Shown here: in pieces, positions 54,209 through 62,889 of the stretch
Position numbering within the stretch: position 1 is the first letter of the stretch
Layout: each line of letters opens with the position of its first letter
Assembly: GCA_910579675.1 (NCBI GenBank)
Contig: CAJTUF010000014.1
Span: forward strand, 20,481-84,480
DNA length: 64,000 nucleotides
Direction of reading: 5' to 3'
From: an uncultured Muribaculaceae bacterium
Lineage (GTDB): Bacteria > Bacteroidota > Bacteroidia > Bacteroidales > Muribaculaceae
Position numbers and translations under genes: made by a program
Notes under the pieces: generated by a model
The model's input: the letters and a program-made list of their open reading frames with translations, nothing else
The model's database searches: none
Told to the model about the DNA's origin: nothing

Positions 54209-56755
54209 TTATTTGAGAATGGCCGACGATGCCGAGCCTTGGTCTCCCACCTCATTGCCACGGTTGACCTTCTTGCCATAGCCGATGGTGTAGGTCACGG
54301 CAAAGTTAAGTCGGGGATGATAGTAGGCGTTGTCGCCCACCGACCGGTAGGAATAATACTCGCTCCGGTAGGTCTCGGTGTAGAGATCCCATCCGCGGTT
54401 GAAGATATTGTAGGCGCTGAAACGCAGATTCCATGTGCCGTTGCCCCAGCCGGCGGTAACCCAATATAGATTGCGGGGACGCACGATGCAATTGTCTACC
54501 TCCTCCATCTTGTTGTCGGGCGAGTAGTAGTATGCGTTGAAATACCATCGGCCAAGATAGAGATTTGCGCCGGCGCTGCACGAAAATGCGTTGTAGCTCC
54601 GCGCATTGATGCCGGTGGTGCTGTAGAAGGTCTGGCGCGGATTGACATTGAGCTGCAGCTTGCCGTCAAGGAGCTTGAGCGTTGCGTTCAGCACAATATT
54701 TGTGCGGTAGAATTTACCATCGTTGAAGGTGGTGCGCAGCAGCGACCGTCCGTCGTCGTAGGGTGTGTACAATATCTTGCGGCTGCGGAACTGCTGATAG
54801 TTGGCCACATAGCCGCTGATATACAGTTTATTTGAAGGCAGCCACGTGTAGTCCAGCGAGAAGTCGAGCTGAGGGCTCGTCTTGATTGCCGGGTTGCCTG
54901 TGGCATACATATATTCATTGATGCGCAGAATCTCTGTGGTGCGCGAGTCGATACCATAGCGCCTCTGCGACAGATTTGCCATAGCCGACAACGAGTTTTT
55001 ATCATTGATCCGGTAATCGGCAATAACACGGCCCAGAACATTGAAATTATTTTCGTTCACTCCGTTTGACCGGGTGATAGAATACCAATTCGATTCCAGG
55101 AACATCAGGCGCAGTCGGCCAAGACTGAGTGTATAGTTTATTGAGATCTGATTGGATATAGCAGAGTACTTGCTGTTCATGCGCTCGGTGCCGCGATAGT
55201 TGAGATTGCTGAAATTGCCATACGAGCCTCCGTGTATCATGCCTGAGTGACGGTCGTCGAAATCTTTCGACAGTGTGAGATCAACCAGATACGACGTTGC
55301 ATTTTCACTGGCCGTGCGATCGATCATGTCGGGATCCTTACTGGTTGAATACACCGATCTATCATTGCGGTGGGTGTATTGCAGCGATGGTGTGAGGTTT
55401 AATGTCACCCCGTTGGCAAGCGGTTTATACAGATATCCCGAATAAGAAATAGAATTGGATCTTCTGGGATTGAAACGTGAGTAGGAGTATCCACGCTCAG
55501 GGTCGTCGGAATATCTGAGTGAGCCTGAATAGCTGTTTTCGGGACTGCCCGAATGAGTGAAACCAATGGTGTTGATCAGCTGTATCTTATCGGTGGCATA
55601 TGTCGCTCTCAGAGTGACGGGATAGGTATTGTTTTTCACCCGTGCGCGGTCCACACTCTCATCGCGGGTCAGGACTCGGTTCTCACCTGTGTTGTCGGTA
55701 AGAAGATACTCTTCCGATATATTGCGCCCTGTGTGTCGGCTGCCGCTGTTGGTCGCCCCAACATACAGGTCGTAGGTCATCTTTTTATAAGCGAATTTAT
55801 TGAACAGGTTGGCATAGCTCTGCAATCCGGCAAGCACACTCTCGTCGACCGAGCCTTTGGTATATCCACCATATTCATATTGATGCACTATGAAGTTGAT
55901 CACCTTGTGGGCGCCACCGTAGCGCGCATCAGTGGGATATTGGATAAACTCTACCCGGCGCACATCGGCTGTGCGGAGTCCTTTCTGCTCCTCCTCCGAC
56001 GCCGGCAATGAATTGATGAACACCTTGACCGCCTCGCCTGTCACATCCGACAGCTCTCCGCCGGGGCCTACATTGATCTGCGGTATGGCCATGGCTCTCA
56101 GCAGATCCACGGCATCCATGGCCGAGTTTTTCTGTCGCGACGATGGCATATATACCGTGCGGTCGGTGAGCATATAGGCGTCGTCGGCCTTCACCGTGAC
56201 CTCCTTGAGCTTTATCGGCATACCGATCATGGTGACATCTCCCATGTCAAACGACTCCGGCACAAAACTGCGGGTGCGATAGCCCACACAGCTCACTTTG
56301 ACTATGACGTTCCTGCGGTCGCAGGGGATCTGGAATCCGCCTCCAGCGCCGGTCACGGCATAAGTCACCATCACCGAATCTTTGCCGGCCAGAAACATCA
56401 CTGTGGCACCTTCAAGCGCCTCGCCGGCACTGTTTCTCACCCGGCCATGATAGAGATACCGGCCATGCTGCAGGGCCTCGGCAAATATGGCGTCGCCCAC
56501 ACGGGCCACGGTGACAGGATTGAAGCCCACAGCCTCGCGCACAGCATCAAGAGGATTGTCGGTGGATATGCGGGCCGATGTGCTGTAGCCCTCGATCTCG
56601 TTGTAGATAAAGTTGATATTGGCCTCAGGGTGATCTTCACTGATCCGGGCGAGAGCTTCTGACAGCGGAGTGTTGGAAAACCGGTAGGCATACGTTTCGG
56701 CACACAAGCCGAAGGCCACTGAGAGAGAGGCCAGCAATATGATGAATCGAAACAT
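54209..56755 (-). CDS. STN-domain outer-membrane receptor of a sigma/anti-sigma cascade
   Basis: An 848-residue receptor. Signal peptide 1-19, then a secretin/TonB short N-terminal (STN) domain (about 20-92, SNTPLSEALARISEDHPEANI), a carboxypeptidase-regulatory-like domain (about 98-190), plug (about 195-300) and barrel. The STN domain is what signalling TonB receptors use to contact the FecR-like protein. It is last in the operon, 26 bases after the FecR-like gene. No SusD gene follows, so transport of polysaccharide is not implied. Ends in SSAILK rather than a C-terminal Phe. Confidence 0.85.
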   Translation of the reverse strand: MFRFIILLASLSVAFGLCAETYAYRFSNTPLSEALARISEDHPEANINFIYNEIEGYSTSARISTDNPLDAVREAVGFNPVTVARVGDAIFAEALQHGRYLYHGRVRNSAGEALEGATVMFLAGKDSVMVTYAVTGAGGGFQIPCDRRNVIVKVSCVGYRTRSFVPESFDMGDVTMIGMPIKLKEVTVKADDAYMLTDRTVYMPSSRQKNSAMDAVDLLRAMAIPQINVGPGGELSDVTGEAVKVFINSLPASEEEQKGLRTADVRRVEFIQYPTDARYGGAHKVINFIVHQYEYGGYTKGSVDESVLAGLQSYANLFNKFAYKKMTYDLYVGATNSGSRHTGRNISEEYLLTDNTGENRVLTRDESVDRARVKNNTYPVTLRATYATDKIQLINTIGFTHSGSPENSYSGSLRYSDDPERGYSYSRFNPRRSNSISYSGYLYKPLANGVTLNLTPSLQYTHRNDRSVYSTSKDPDMIDRTASENATSYLVDLTLSKDFDDRHSGMIHGGSYGNFSNLNYRGTERMNSKYSAISNQISINYTLSLGRLRLMFLESNWYSITRSNGVNENNFNVLGRVIADYRINDKNSLSAMANLSQRRYGIDSRTTEILRINEYMYATGNPAIKTSPQLDFSLDYTWLPSNKLYISGYVANYQQFRSRKILYTPYDDGRSLLRTTFNDGKFYRTNIVLNATLKLLDGKLQLNVNPRQTFYSTTGINARSYNAFSCSAGANLYLGRWYFNAYYYSPDNKMEEVDNCIVRPRNLYWVTAGWGNGTWNLRFSAYNIFNRGWDLYTETYRSEYYSYRSVGDNAYYHPRLNFAVTYTIGYGKKVNRGNEVGDQGSASSAILK

Positions 56756-56781
56756 TTCAGATTGATTTGGTGGGAGGAGGG

Positions 56782-57432
56782 TCAGTTGACTATGATTTTT
56801 TTGCCGCTCAGATCGATATTGATCTGCTCGAAATTGTTGAGCTGGTCAACGATTGCATCGAGGGTCATGGAGGAATTCCAGTTGTAGTAGAGGCGCAGGC
56901 GTCCTGTGTCGGGGTTCTTGAAAACCACTTCGGCACCATAATGGCGGCCTATCTCTCCAAGAATCACTGAGAGTGGCTCATCCTTGAATGTGACTGCCGA
57001 AACCATAGCTGAATCGGCCGGAGCCACATCGGCCACTGTGTCGGTCGCGGCTATCGCCCCGGCAACCGGATAATCAGAGTAGACCTCACCGGCACTCCCT
57101 GCATCGGGAGCAGAAGATCTGACACTAATGGTGATTCCTGCCGCAACCGCTGCCAGCGACACTATCGCGGCCACAGCCGCGGCGGCAACCGGGCGCCCTC
57201 CAAACAGACGCACCACAAGAGGGCGGCGCGGTTGAAGATGACGGGCGGAAAACCTCTGCCACTCGCTGTCGACATCTGGCTCTGGCTTCTCGGCCATAAA
57301 TGATCGGGTGGCGGCCATAAGACGGTAGGCCCTGCGCAGTTCGGGATCGGAGAGCATCTCTTTCAGCTCCTCGTCGGAATATTTGCCGGGATGCTCTATC
57401 GCATCAAGAAGACGGTCGTATTTATCCATCAT
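56782..57432 (-). CDS. Small FecR-like anti-sigma factor lacking central domain
   Basis: A 216-residue inner-membrane protein. Cytosolic helical N terminus (about 1-78), one membrane segment (about 80-102, Ala/Val-rich), a short Ala/Asp linker and a C-terminal STN-like/DUF4974 domain (about 148-216, FKDEPLSVILGEIGRHYGAEVVF). Ordinary FecR-like proteins have about 320 residues, with a FecR beta domain between the membrane segment and DUF4974; here there is no room for it. It overlaps the sigma gene (TAATG at 57434-57430), so translation is coupled. ATG 57432 or 57429 could be the start; a longer upstream frame lies inside the sigma gene. Confidence 0.8.
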   Translation of the reverse strand: MMDKYDRLLDAIEHPGKYSDEELKEMLSDPELRRAYRLMAATRSFMAEKPEPDVDSEWQRFSARHLQPRRPLVVRLFGGRPVAAAAVAAIVSLAAVAAGITISVRSSAPDAGSAGEVYSDYPVAGAIAATDTVADVAPADSAMVSAVTFKDEPLSVILGEIGRHYGAEVVFKNPDTGRLRLYYNWNSSMTLDAIVDQLNNFEQINIDLSGKKIIVN

Positions 57433-57914
57433 TATTCTCTTAAGGTTTGACGTAAGATATCGAGTGCATGACGGAGATGCCTGTACACGGCAACCTCGCT
57501 TATGCCCGCTGCTTCGGCTATTTCTCTGTATTTCATGCCGAGCCTGTAGCGCATTTCGACCACCCGGCGGCATTGGTCGGAGGGCAGAAGATCCATCGAA
57601 GCGGCTATGAGCCGGAATGTCTCCTCGTCGGGCCAGTCGTCGCTGTCACATTCATCCTCCTCCAGCATATACAGGTTGTGAAGTCGGTCGCGCGCCGAAA
57701 GATCGCGGAGATAGTTGAGACAGCTGTTGCGCACAGCCCGGCTCAGATATGCCTCGCTGATATCGGAGCGGTCGACCGACAGGAGCGACGCGAATACATC
57801 GTGCACAATGTCGCGCGCCGTCTCCGCGTCGTGGATCAGCCTCACAGCCAGATGCAGAGATGAGACATAGCAGTTGCGAAACAATCGCTCTATTTCGTCG
57901 TTTTTTGTCGTCAT
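57432..57914 (-). CDS. ECF-type RNA polymerase sigma factor
   Basis: A 160-residue extracytoplasmic-function sigma factor. Region 2 covers about 10-65 (LIHDAETARDIVHDVFASLL), region 4 about 105-155 with a helix-turn-helix (YREIAEAAGISEVAVYRHLRHALDIL). No region 3. It should direct transcription of the FecR-like and receptor genes that follow. The minus-strand upstream area has a TA-NNN-TTTG near-match but not the exact -7 element. Convincing as a Bacteroidetes cell-surface signalling sigma. Confidence 0.9.
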   Translation of the reverse strand: MTTKNDEIERLFRNCYVSSLHLAVRLIHDAETARDIVHDVFASLLSVDRSDISEAYLSRAVRNSCLNYLRDLSARDRLHNLYMLEEDECDSDDWPDEETFRLIAASMDLLPSDQCRRVVEMRYRLGMKYREIAEAAGISEVAVYRHLRHALDILRQTLRE

Positions 57915-57994
57915 ACACTATAATGACACGTCGGATCGTGGTTTTCCTAACCCCTCCCGGTCAAAATTTACTGTAAAGATAGGCGATTATTGAG

Positions 57995-58002
57995 TATCTT
58001 TG
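57995..58002 (+). promoter_or_regulatory. -7 element for ispE
   Basis: TATCTTTG fits TAnnTTTG. The ATG at 58010 is seven bases after its end, so the transcription start should fall at or next to the A of the start codon. Confidence 0.65.
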
Positions 58003-58009
58003 CACCATT

Positions 58010-58879
58010 ATGATAGTTTTTCCCAACGCTAAGATCAATCTGGGGCTCCGGATCACTCGCCGACGCCCCGACGGCTACCACGACATCGAATCGCTCATGG
58101 TGCCTGTAGCATGGCACGACATCCTTGAGGTGGTGCCCGGAAAAGGGAGCGCACACACCCTCACGGTGACAGGTCGCACCGTCGATTGTCCTCCCGAGGC
58201 CAACCTCGTGATGAAAGCTGTCAGAGCCCTCGAGGACCACCTCGGCGCTCCCCTCCCACCGCTCGATTTCTATCTGCGTAAAATTATACCCGACGGCGCC
58301 GGGATGGGTGGAGGCTCTGCCGATGCCTCGTTTGCCCTCATGGCGGTCAACGACCTGCTCGGACTCGGCCTGTCATCCGACACTCTCGCCTCAGTAGCAT
58401 CCCGGGTAGGGGCCGACTGCCCCTTCTTCATATATAATAAGGTGATGGCGGCAACCGGCACCGGCACCACTCTCATAGCCGCCCCTGAGGCCGAAGATGC
58501 CCTGCGCAGGCTCGGGCTCACCATAGCCATAGCCAAGCCGCAGGCCGGAGTATCGACCAAGGAGGCATATGCAGGGGTTGTGCCTGCTCTGCCCGACGGG
58601 CTACTCCCCGCCCCTATTGTGGCAACGGTAGCTCCCGACGGCTGGACTGCCGCCGGACTGGTCAACGATTTCGAGCCCTCGGTCATGGGTAAATGCCATG
58701 AAATTGCCCGCGTCAAAGCGGCGATGGAGGAGCTCAACCCGGTCTATTGCGCCATGACAGGCAGCGGCTCGGCGGTGTTCGGGCTCTTTGAGCATGATGA
58801 TGCTGACAAATTGTCAGCCTGCCTCCGGAGCGTATTCCCCGGATGTGACACATTCGCTGCCCCCCTGCTGGCCGACTGA
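58010..58879 (+). CDS. ispE: CDP-ME kinase IspE
   Basis: A 289-residue GHMP kinase that phosphorylates CDP-methylerythritol in the MEP isoprenoid pathway. FPNAKINLGL (4-13) is the substrate-binding start and PDGAGMGGGSADASFAL (94-110) is the ATP loop; a GSGSAVFGLF block lies near the end. The N terminus is right where homologues begin, so the very short spacing to the -7 element is real. Cytosolic. The grpE start is 117 bases downstream, with a gap (58880-58995) in which I see no exact promoter motif. Confidence 0.94.
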   Translation: MIVFPNAKINLGLRITRRRPDGYHDIESLMVPVAWHDILEVVPGKGSAHTLTVTGRTVDCPPEANLVMKAVRALEDHLGAPLPPLDFYLRKIIPDGAGMGGGSADASFALMAVNDLLGLGLSSDTLASVASRVGADCPFFIYNKVMAATGTGTTLIAAPEAEDALRRLGLTIAIAKPQAGVSTKEAYAGVVPALPDGLLPAPIVATVAPDGWTAAGLVNDFEPSVMGKCHEIARVKAAMEELNPVYCAMTGSGSAVFGLFEHDDADKLSACLRSVFPGCDTFAAPLLAD

Positions 58880-58995
58880 CCTTTACGCTCCTCTCCTGAA
58901 CGATAATGCCGCTACGATTGTTAAAAAAGTGGAGTTTATCTCCGGTTTGGCAACATTTTTGCTGTCGATATTTAACATCCTTTACTCCAAAGATC

Positions 58996-59634
58996 ATGAC
59001 CAAAAACAATACTACAGATAATAGCGCCGCCCGCAACGACGGTTCTGCACCCCACATCAACAATATCGGCGCCGATGCCGAAACCTTCGACAATGTTCCT
59101 GAAGCAGGCGAAGAAGCTCAGGCCGACGGTGATGCCATGGAAGCCGAAGTGGTCAATGAGATGACCCAGATCGAGACCCTCACACAAAAGCTCACCGAGG
59201 CTGAGGAGGCTGTGGCCAAAGAGAAGAAGGAGTATCTCTTCCTGATGGCTGAATTTGACAATTTCCGCAAGCGCACTCTCCGGGAGAAGAGCGACATCAT
59301 ACGCAACGCCGGCGAGAATGTACTCAAAGGACTGCTCCCTATCGTCGACGATTTTGAGCGCGGCCTCGAAGCCACTGCCAAGGCCACCGATCCCGAGTCG
59401 ATCCGCACCGGCATGGAGCTCATCTACAATAAGCTCATCAAATATCTGGCTCAGAACGGAGTGACTCCCATAGAGTCGACCGGAAAGCCCTTCGACGCCG
59501 ATCTCCACGAGGCCATCGCCAATGTGCCGGTACCCGACGAGAGCCAGCGTGGTGTGGTGATCGACACCCTCACCAAAGGATACATGCTCAACGACAAGGT
59601 TCTCCGCCACGCCAAGGTGGCCGTAGGACAATAA
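58996..59634 (+). CDS. grpE: Nucleotide exchange factor GrpE
   Basis: A 212-residue GrpE. Acidic N-terminal tail (1-50), long coiled helix (about 55-110, EKKEYLFLMAEFDNFRKRTLREK), and beta-domain with the conserved GVTPIESTGKPFDADLHEAI and LNDKVLRHAKVAVG. It releases ADP from DnaK. ATG 58996 is chosen since it gives the usual acidic tail; 30 codons of open frame upstream look non-coding. 31 bases before dnaJ, so co-transcribed; dnaK is not in the window. Confidence 0.95.
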   Translation: MTKNNTTDNSAARNDGSAPHINNIGADAETFDNVPEAGEEAQADGDAMEAEVVNEMTQIETLTQKLTEAEEAVAKEKKEYLFLMAEFDNFRKRTLREKSDIIRNAGENVLKGLLPIVDDFERGLEATAKATDPESIRTGMELIYNKLIKYLAQNGVTPIESTGKPFDADLHEAIANVPVPDESQRGVVIDTLTKGYMLNDKVLRHAKVAVGQ

Positions 59635-59665
59635 TCCAACCCTCCTCACCCCCTACAGATTAACC

Positions 59666-60862
59666 ATGGCTCAGCAAAGAGATTACTACGAAGTGCTCGG
59701 TGTCGACAAAAACGCCAACGCCGATGCCATAAAGAAGGCCTATCGCAAACTGGCCCTCAAATATCATCCCGACAAATTCGCATCAAAATCGGATGCCGAA
59801 AAGAAAGAGGCTGAAGAAAAATTCATCGAGGCAGCAAATGCCTATGATGTGCTTTCCGACCCCGAAAAGCGTCAGAAGTATGACCAGTTCGGCCCGTCGA
59901 TGGGCCCGCAGGGATTCCCGGGAGGCGGCGCTGGCGGCTTCGGCGGGTTCGGTGGCGGAGGCTTCACCATGGAAGATATCTTCAGCCAGTTCGGCGATAT
60001 CTTCGGAGGTGGCGGCATGGGAGGATTCTCTTCGGCCGGCTTTGGAGGTGGAGGTCGACCGCGCCGTCAGCAGCGCCGTGGCACCGACCTGCGCATCACC
60101 ATCAAGATGACTCTGGCCGACATCGCTTCGGGCGTGAGCAAGACTCTCAAGATACCCACATTTGTCAAAGACGCGCCATGCAACGGCACCGGCGCCAAAA
60201 ACGGCACCTCTTTCAACACCTGCCCCACCTGTGGCGGTTCAGGCACCATCATTCGTCAGCAGCAGACCCTCTTCGGTGTGCAGCAGAGCCAGACCGTGTG
60301 CCCCACATGTCAGGGCGAAGGCAAGATCATCAACGAGAAGTGTGAGCACTGCCACGGCGAAGGAGTGGTGCGCGAGCCGCAGGAAGTGAGCTTCCATATC
60401 CCTGCCGGCGTGCAGGATGGCATGGTACTTACGCTCAAAGGCAAGGGCAACGCCGCAGTACATGGCGGAGTCAACGGCGACCTCCTCGTGGTGATTGAGG
60501 AGGTGGCTCATCCCGAACTTATCCGCGACGGCAATGATGTGATCTACAATCTGATGCTCGACATACCCACTGCCGCTCTCGGCGGCGAGGTAGAGGTGCC
60601 CACCATCACCGGACGCGCCCGACTGAAGATCGCCCCCGGCACTCAGCCCGGAAAGGTGCTCCGACTCCGTGGCAAGGGACTGCCCGCCTACGAGAGCCGA
60701 GAGACCGGCGACGAGCTTGTCAATGTGATGGTATATATCCCCGAGACACTCAACGACACCGAGCGTCAGGCGCTCGAAAGCCTCAAGGGACAGCCCGACA
60801 TCCAGCCCACTGAGAGCGTGAAGAAGCGTATCTTCTCAAAGCTCCGCCACATCTTCGACTGA
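59666..60862 (+). CDS. dnaJ: Chaperone DnaJ with incomplete zinc site I
   Basis: A 398-residue type-A DnaJ. J domain 1-75 with YHPDK (33-37), Gly/Phe-rich region (about 80-130), zinc region (172-232), then two substrate domains. Normally there are four CxxCxGxG motifs with eight Cys. Here the first reads D169-A-P-C172-N-G-T-G, so only seven Cys remain: C172, C186/C189, C212/C215 and C226/C229. Sites pair as motifs 1+4 and 2+3, so only site I is affected. No frameshift is involved. Otherwise normal and probably functional. Confidence 0.94.
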   Translation: MAQQRDYYEVLGVDKNANADAIKKAYRKLALKYHPDKFASKSDAEKKEAEEKFIEAANAYDVLSDPEKRQKYDQFGPSMGPQGFPGGGAGGFGGFGGGGFTMEDIFSQFGDIFGGGGMGGFSSAGFGGGGRPRRQQRRGTDLRITIKMTLADIASGVSKTLKIPTFVKDAPCNGTGAKNGTSFNTCPTCGGSGTIIRQQQTLFGVQQSQTVCPTCQGEGKIINEKCEHCHGEGVVREPQEVSFHIPAGVQDGMVLTLKGKGNAAVHGGVNGDLLVVIEEVAHPELIRDGNDVIYNLMLDIPTAALGGEVEVPTITGRARLKIAPGTQPGKVLRLRGKGLPAYESRETGDELVNVMVYIPETLNDTERQALESLKGQPDIQPTESVKKRIFSKLRHIFD

Positions 60863-60880
60863 TTCCACTCCACCGTACTT

Positions 60881-60941
60881 ATAATAGCCGATCCGGGGCC
60901 ACAGCGATATAATCATCCTGCGGCCCCGGATCGGCTATTAT
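60881..60941. terminator. 20-bp perfect hairpin after dnaJ
   Basis: Arms at 60881-60900 and 60922-60941 are perfectly complementary over 20 bases, with a 21-base loop, 18 bases after the dnaJ stop. It lies between dnaJ (+) and the FKBP lipoprotein gene (-). The remaining 60942-61061 holds nothing I recognise. Confidence 0.85.
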
Positions 60942-61061
60942 CCCAGCAGATTCAAAGCCATAGTGGAGGGAAAAGAGAACAAAGACATCGCGCTCAGGCC
61001 GTGGCGGATAAATCCACCCAAAGGCCGGAGCGCGACTCTTAGAGAAAAAAACTATACGTTT

Positions 61062-61952
61062 TTACTTGGCAGGGATCTCTACATCAAACACCATCATGGC
61101 GCCACCGGGAACGGCTGGATTGCCGGCATCGCCGTAGCCGAGATCCGAGGGGATGTAGAAGATATACTTGGAGCCGGGGTTCATGAGCTGGAGGCCTTCG
61201 GAGAAACCGGGCACTACCTGAGCTACATTGAAGTTGACGGGCTGACCATTTGAAGAATCAAACTGAGTGCCATCGATGAGGCGACCGGTGTAGATCACGT
61301 CGGCATTGTCGTTGGCGCCGATGAGAGCGCCTTTGCCCTGCTTCACCACCTTGTAGCCGAGGCCGGAAGGAGTTACCTTCACATCCTTGTCGGCAGCCTT
61401 GATCGAATCGAGATATGCTGCAGCCTTGGCCTTGTTTTCCTGAGCCGAACCGCTCTGCTCAGCCTGCTTGGCTGCGCGGATGCTGTCCTGACGGGCCTGG
61501 AGGCGTGCGGTGGCCTGATTGAAGAGAGCCTGAACCTCGGTGTTGAGGGTCGAAATCTCTTCCATAGAGATTGAGTCGCGCTTGAAGTAAGCGGCAAAGT
61601 TATCGTAGAAAGTCTGGGCATCGGCGTCGGCCACCTGCTGCTCACGCCAGAAGTTGAAGTTGCGCCAGGCCTGGCTGCCTGCCATGAGGCCTTCAATGTA
61701 GGCCACGTCGGCGGTGTCGGCCATCACGGCCTGCTTGAAACCGCGCAGGAATGAGTCTTTGCTGAATTTGCTCTTTACGTCGGCGGGAATGTTTTCGGTC
61801 ATCTGGAGGGTCTGAGCGCCCTGCATCTTGCCGAAAGCCACGGAGAGAGAGTCGCCGAAGCTGTTGCCGGCGCTGGAGCTGCCGCTGCCTGAGCAAGCGG
61901 TGCCGCCCACGAGGGCAGCCACAGCGGCGCAGGCCAAAAGGATTTTCTTCAT
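61062..61952 (-). CDS. FKBP-type peptidyl-prolyl isomerase, lipoprotein
   Basis: A 296-residue lipoprotein. Signal peptide ends GGTAC with lipidated Cys 20. A Ser/Gly linker, an FkpA-like helical dimerisation region (about 33-185, with an Arg/Gln/Ala-rich helix) and the FKBP domain (about 190-296, ADVIYTGRLIDGTQFDSS, VVPGFSEGLQLM, YIFYIPSDLGYGDAG) follow. It folds envelope proteins by prolyl isomerisation in the periplasm. It lies 56 bases after a second FKBP gene on the same strand. Confidence 0.92.
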   Translation of the reverse strand: MKKILLACAAVAALVGGTACSGSGSSSAGNSFGDSLSVAFGKMQGAQTLQMTENIPADVKSKFSKDSFLRGFKQAVMADTADVAYIEGLMAGSQAWRNFNFWREQQVADADAQTFYDNFAAYFKRDSISMEEISTLNTEVQALFNQATARLQARQDSIRAAKQAEQSGSAQENKAKAAAYLDSIKAADKDVKVTPSGLGYKVVKQGKGALIGANDNADVIYTGRLIDGTQFDSSNGQPVNFNVAQVVPGFSEGLQLMNPGSKYIFYIPSDLGYGDAGNPAVPGGAMMVFDVEIPAK

Positions 61953-62008
61953 GATTGAAGCTAATTGTTGTGAAATATACTGATTGTGATTGAATGCTTG
62001 AATAGAGC

Positions 62009-62635
62009 TTATTTACCGTTGATCTTGATGAGCTCAACGTCGAAGAGAAGGGTGGCATCGGGACCGATCACGCCGCCGGCACCGTTGGGACCATAAGCGA
62101 GAGCCGAGGGGATAAACAGACGCCACTTGGCACCCTGCTTCATCATCTGGAGGGCCTCAACCCAGCCGGGAATCACCTGAGTCACGCCGAAGGTGGCGGG
62201 CTCGCCGCGCTCTACCGACGAGTCAAATACGGTGCCATCGATCAAGCGGCCGGTATAGTGGACAGTAACCTGATCGCCCGATTTGGGGCTGGGGCCGTTG
62301 CCCTCTTCGATTATCTCATACTGCAAGCCGCTGGCGGTGGTCTTCACCTCGGGGCGCTTGCCATTCTCAGCCAAGAAAGCCTCACCGGCCTGACGGTTGG
62401 CCTTGCCCACCTCTTCGGCAGCGGCGCGCTGGCGCTCCTCCATTGCTGTGAAGAACTTGCGGATCTCCTCCTTGGCTTCTTCGTAGGACATGCGGGGCTT
62501 CTCGCCCGAAAAAACTGCAGCTACGCCATCGGCGAAATCGGCTACATCGAGCTTTTCGATGCCTGAGCTGCGGAAATTGTTGCCCATGCTGAGACCGAGG
62601 GCATAGCTGATACGGTCTAATTCTTTCTGTTCCAT
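62009..62635 (-). CDS. FKBP-type peptidyl-prolyl isomerase (FklB-like)
   Basis: A 208-residue FklB/FkpA-type isomerase without a signal peptide, so cytosolic. N-terminal helical dimerisation domain (about 1-95, ISYALGLSMGNNFRSSGI), FKBP domain (about 100-208, QVTVHYTGRLIDGTVFDSS, VIPGWVEALQMMKQGAKW, FIPSALAYGPNGAG). The tandem with the lipoprotein FKBP suggests duplication and different compartments. Promoter at 62694-62701. Confidence 0.92.
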   Translation of the reverse strand: MEQKELDRISYALGLSMGNNFRSSGIEKLDVADFADGVAAVFSGEKPRMSYEEAKEEIRKFFTAMEERQRAAAEEVGKANRQAGEAFLAENGKRPEVKTTASGLQYEIIEEGNGPSPKSGDQVTVHYTGRLIDGTVFDSSVERGEPATFGVTQVIPGWVEALQMMKQGAKWRLFIPSALAYGPNGAGGVIGPDATLLFDVELIKINGK

Positions 62636-62693
62636 AATAGATGTTGCGGGTAGAGGGATGCTGAGATTTGCGGTCAGCGCTCTTTAGCGGACG

Positions 62694-62701
62694 CAAAGTT
62701 A
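62694..62701 (-). promoter_or_regulatory. -7 element for the FKBP pair
   Basis: The minus strand reads TAACTTTG, fitting TAnnTTTG, 59 bases before the ATG at 62635. The leader is about 52 bases. The AT-rich stretch 62720-62750 lies upstream. Confidence 0.6.
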
Positions 62702-62841
62702 GCCATTATCCCCTCCCGTTGTTATAAAATTTTAATAAAATTTATTAAAGCGACGGTTTTTAAGGGCTGTCGCGGCAAGCAGTGGCGCGAATAGCAGATG
62801 GCCGGAGCCTCTGTTTCACGCGCACGCACACAATAGTCAAA

Positions 62842-62879
62842 CATCTCCGGCGCCATTTTTGTTCGGACTTCCGGAGATG
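62842..62879 (-). terminator. Possible hairpin after the M28 gene
   Basis: Arms CATCTCCGG (62842-62850) and CCGGAGATG (62871-62879), nine bases, loop of 20, starting 11 bases beyond the 3' end of the M28 gene. Minus-strand RNA continues GTTTGACT, with only a short T-run. The remaining 62702-62841 shows nothing I recognise. Confidence 0.4.
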
Positions 62880-62889
62880 ATTTACGCGA

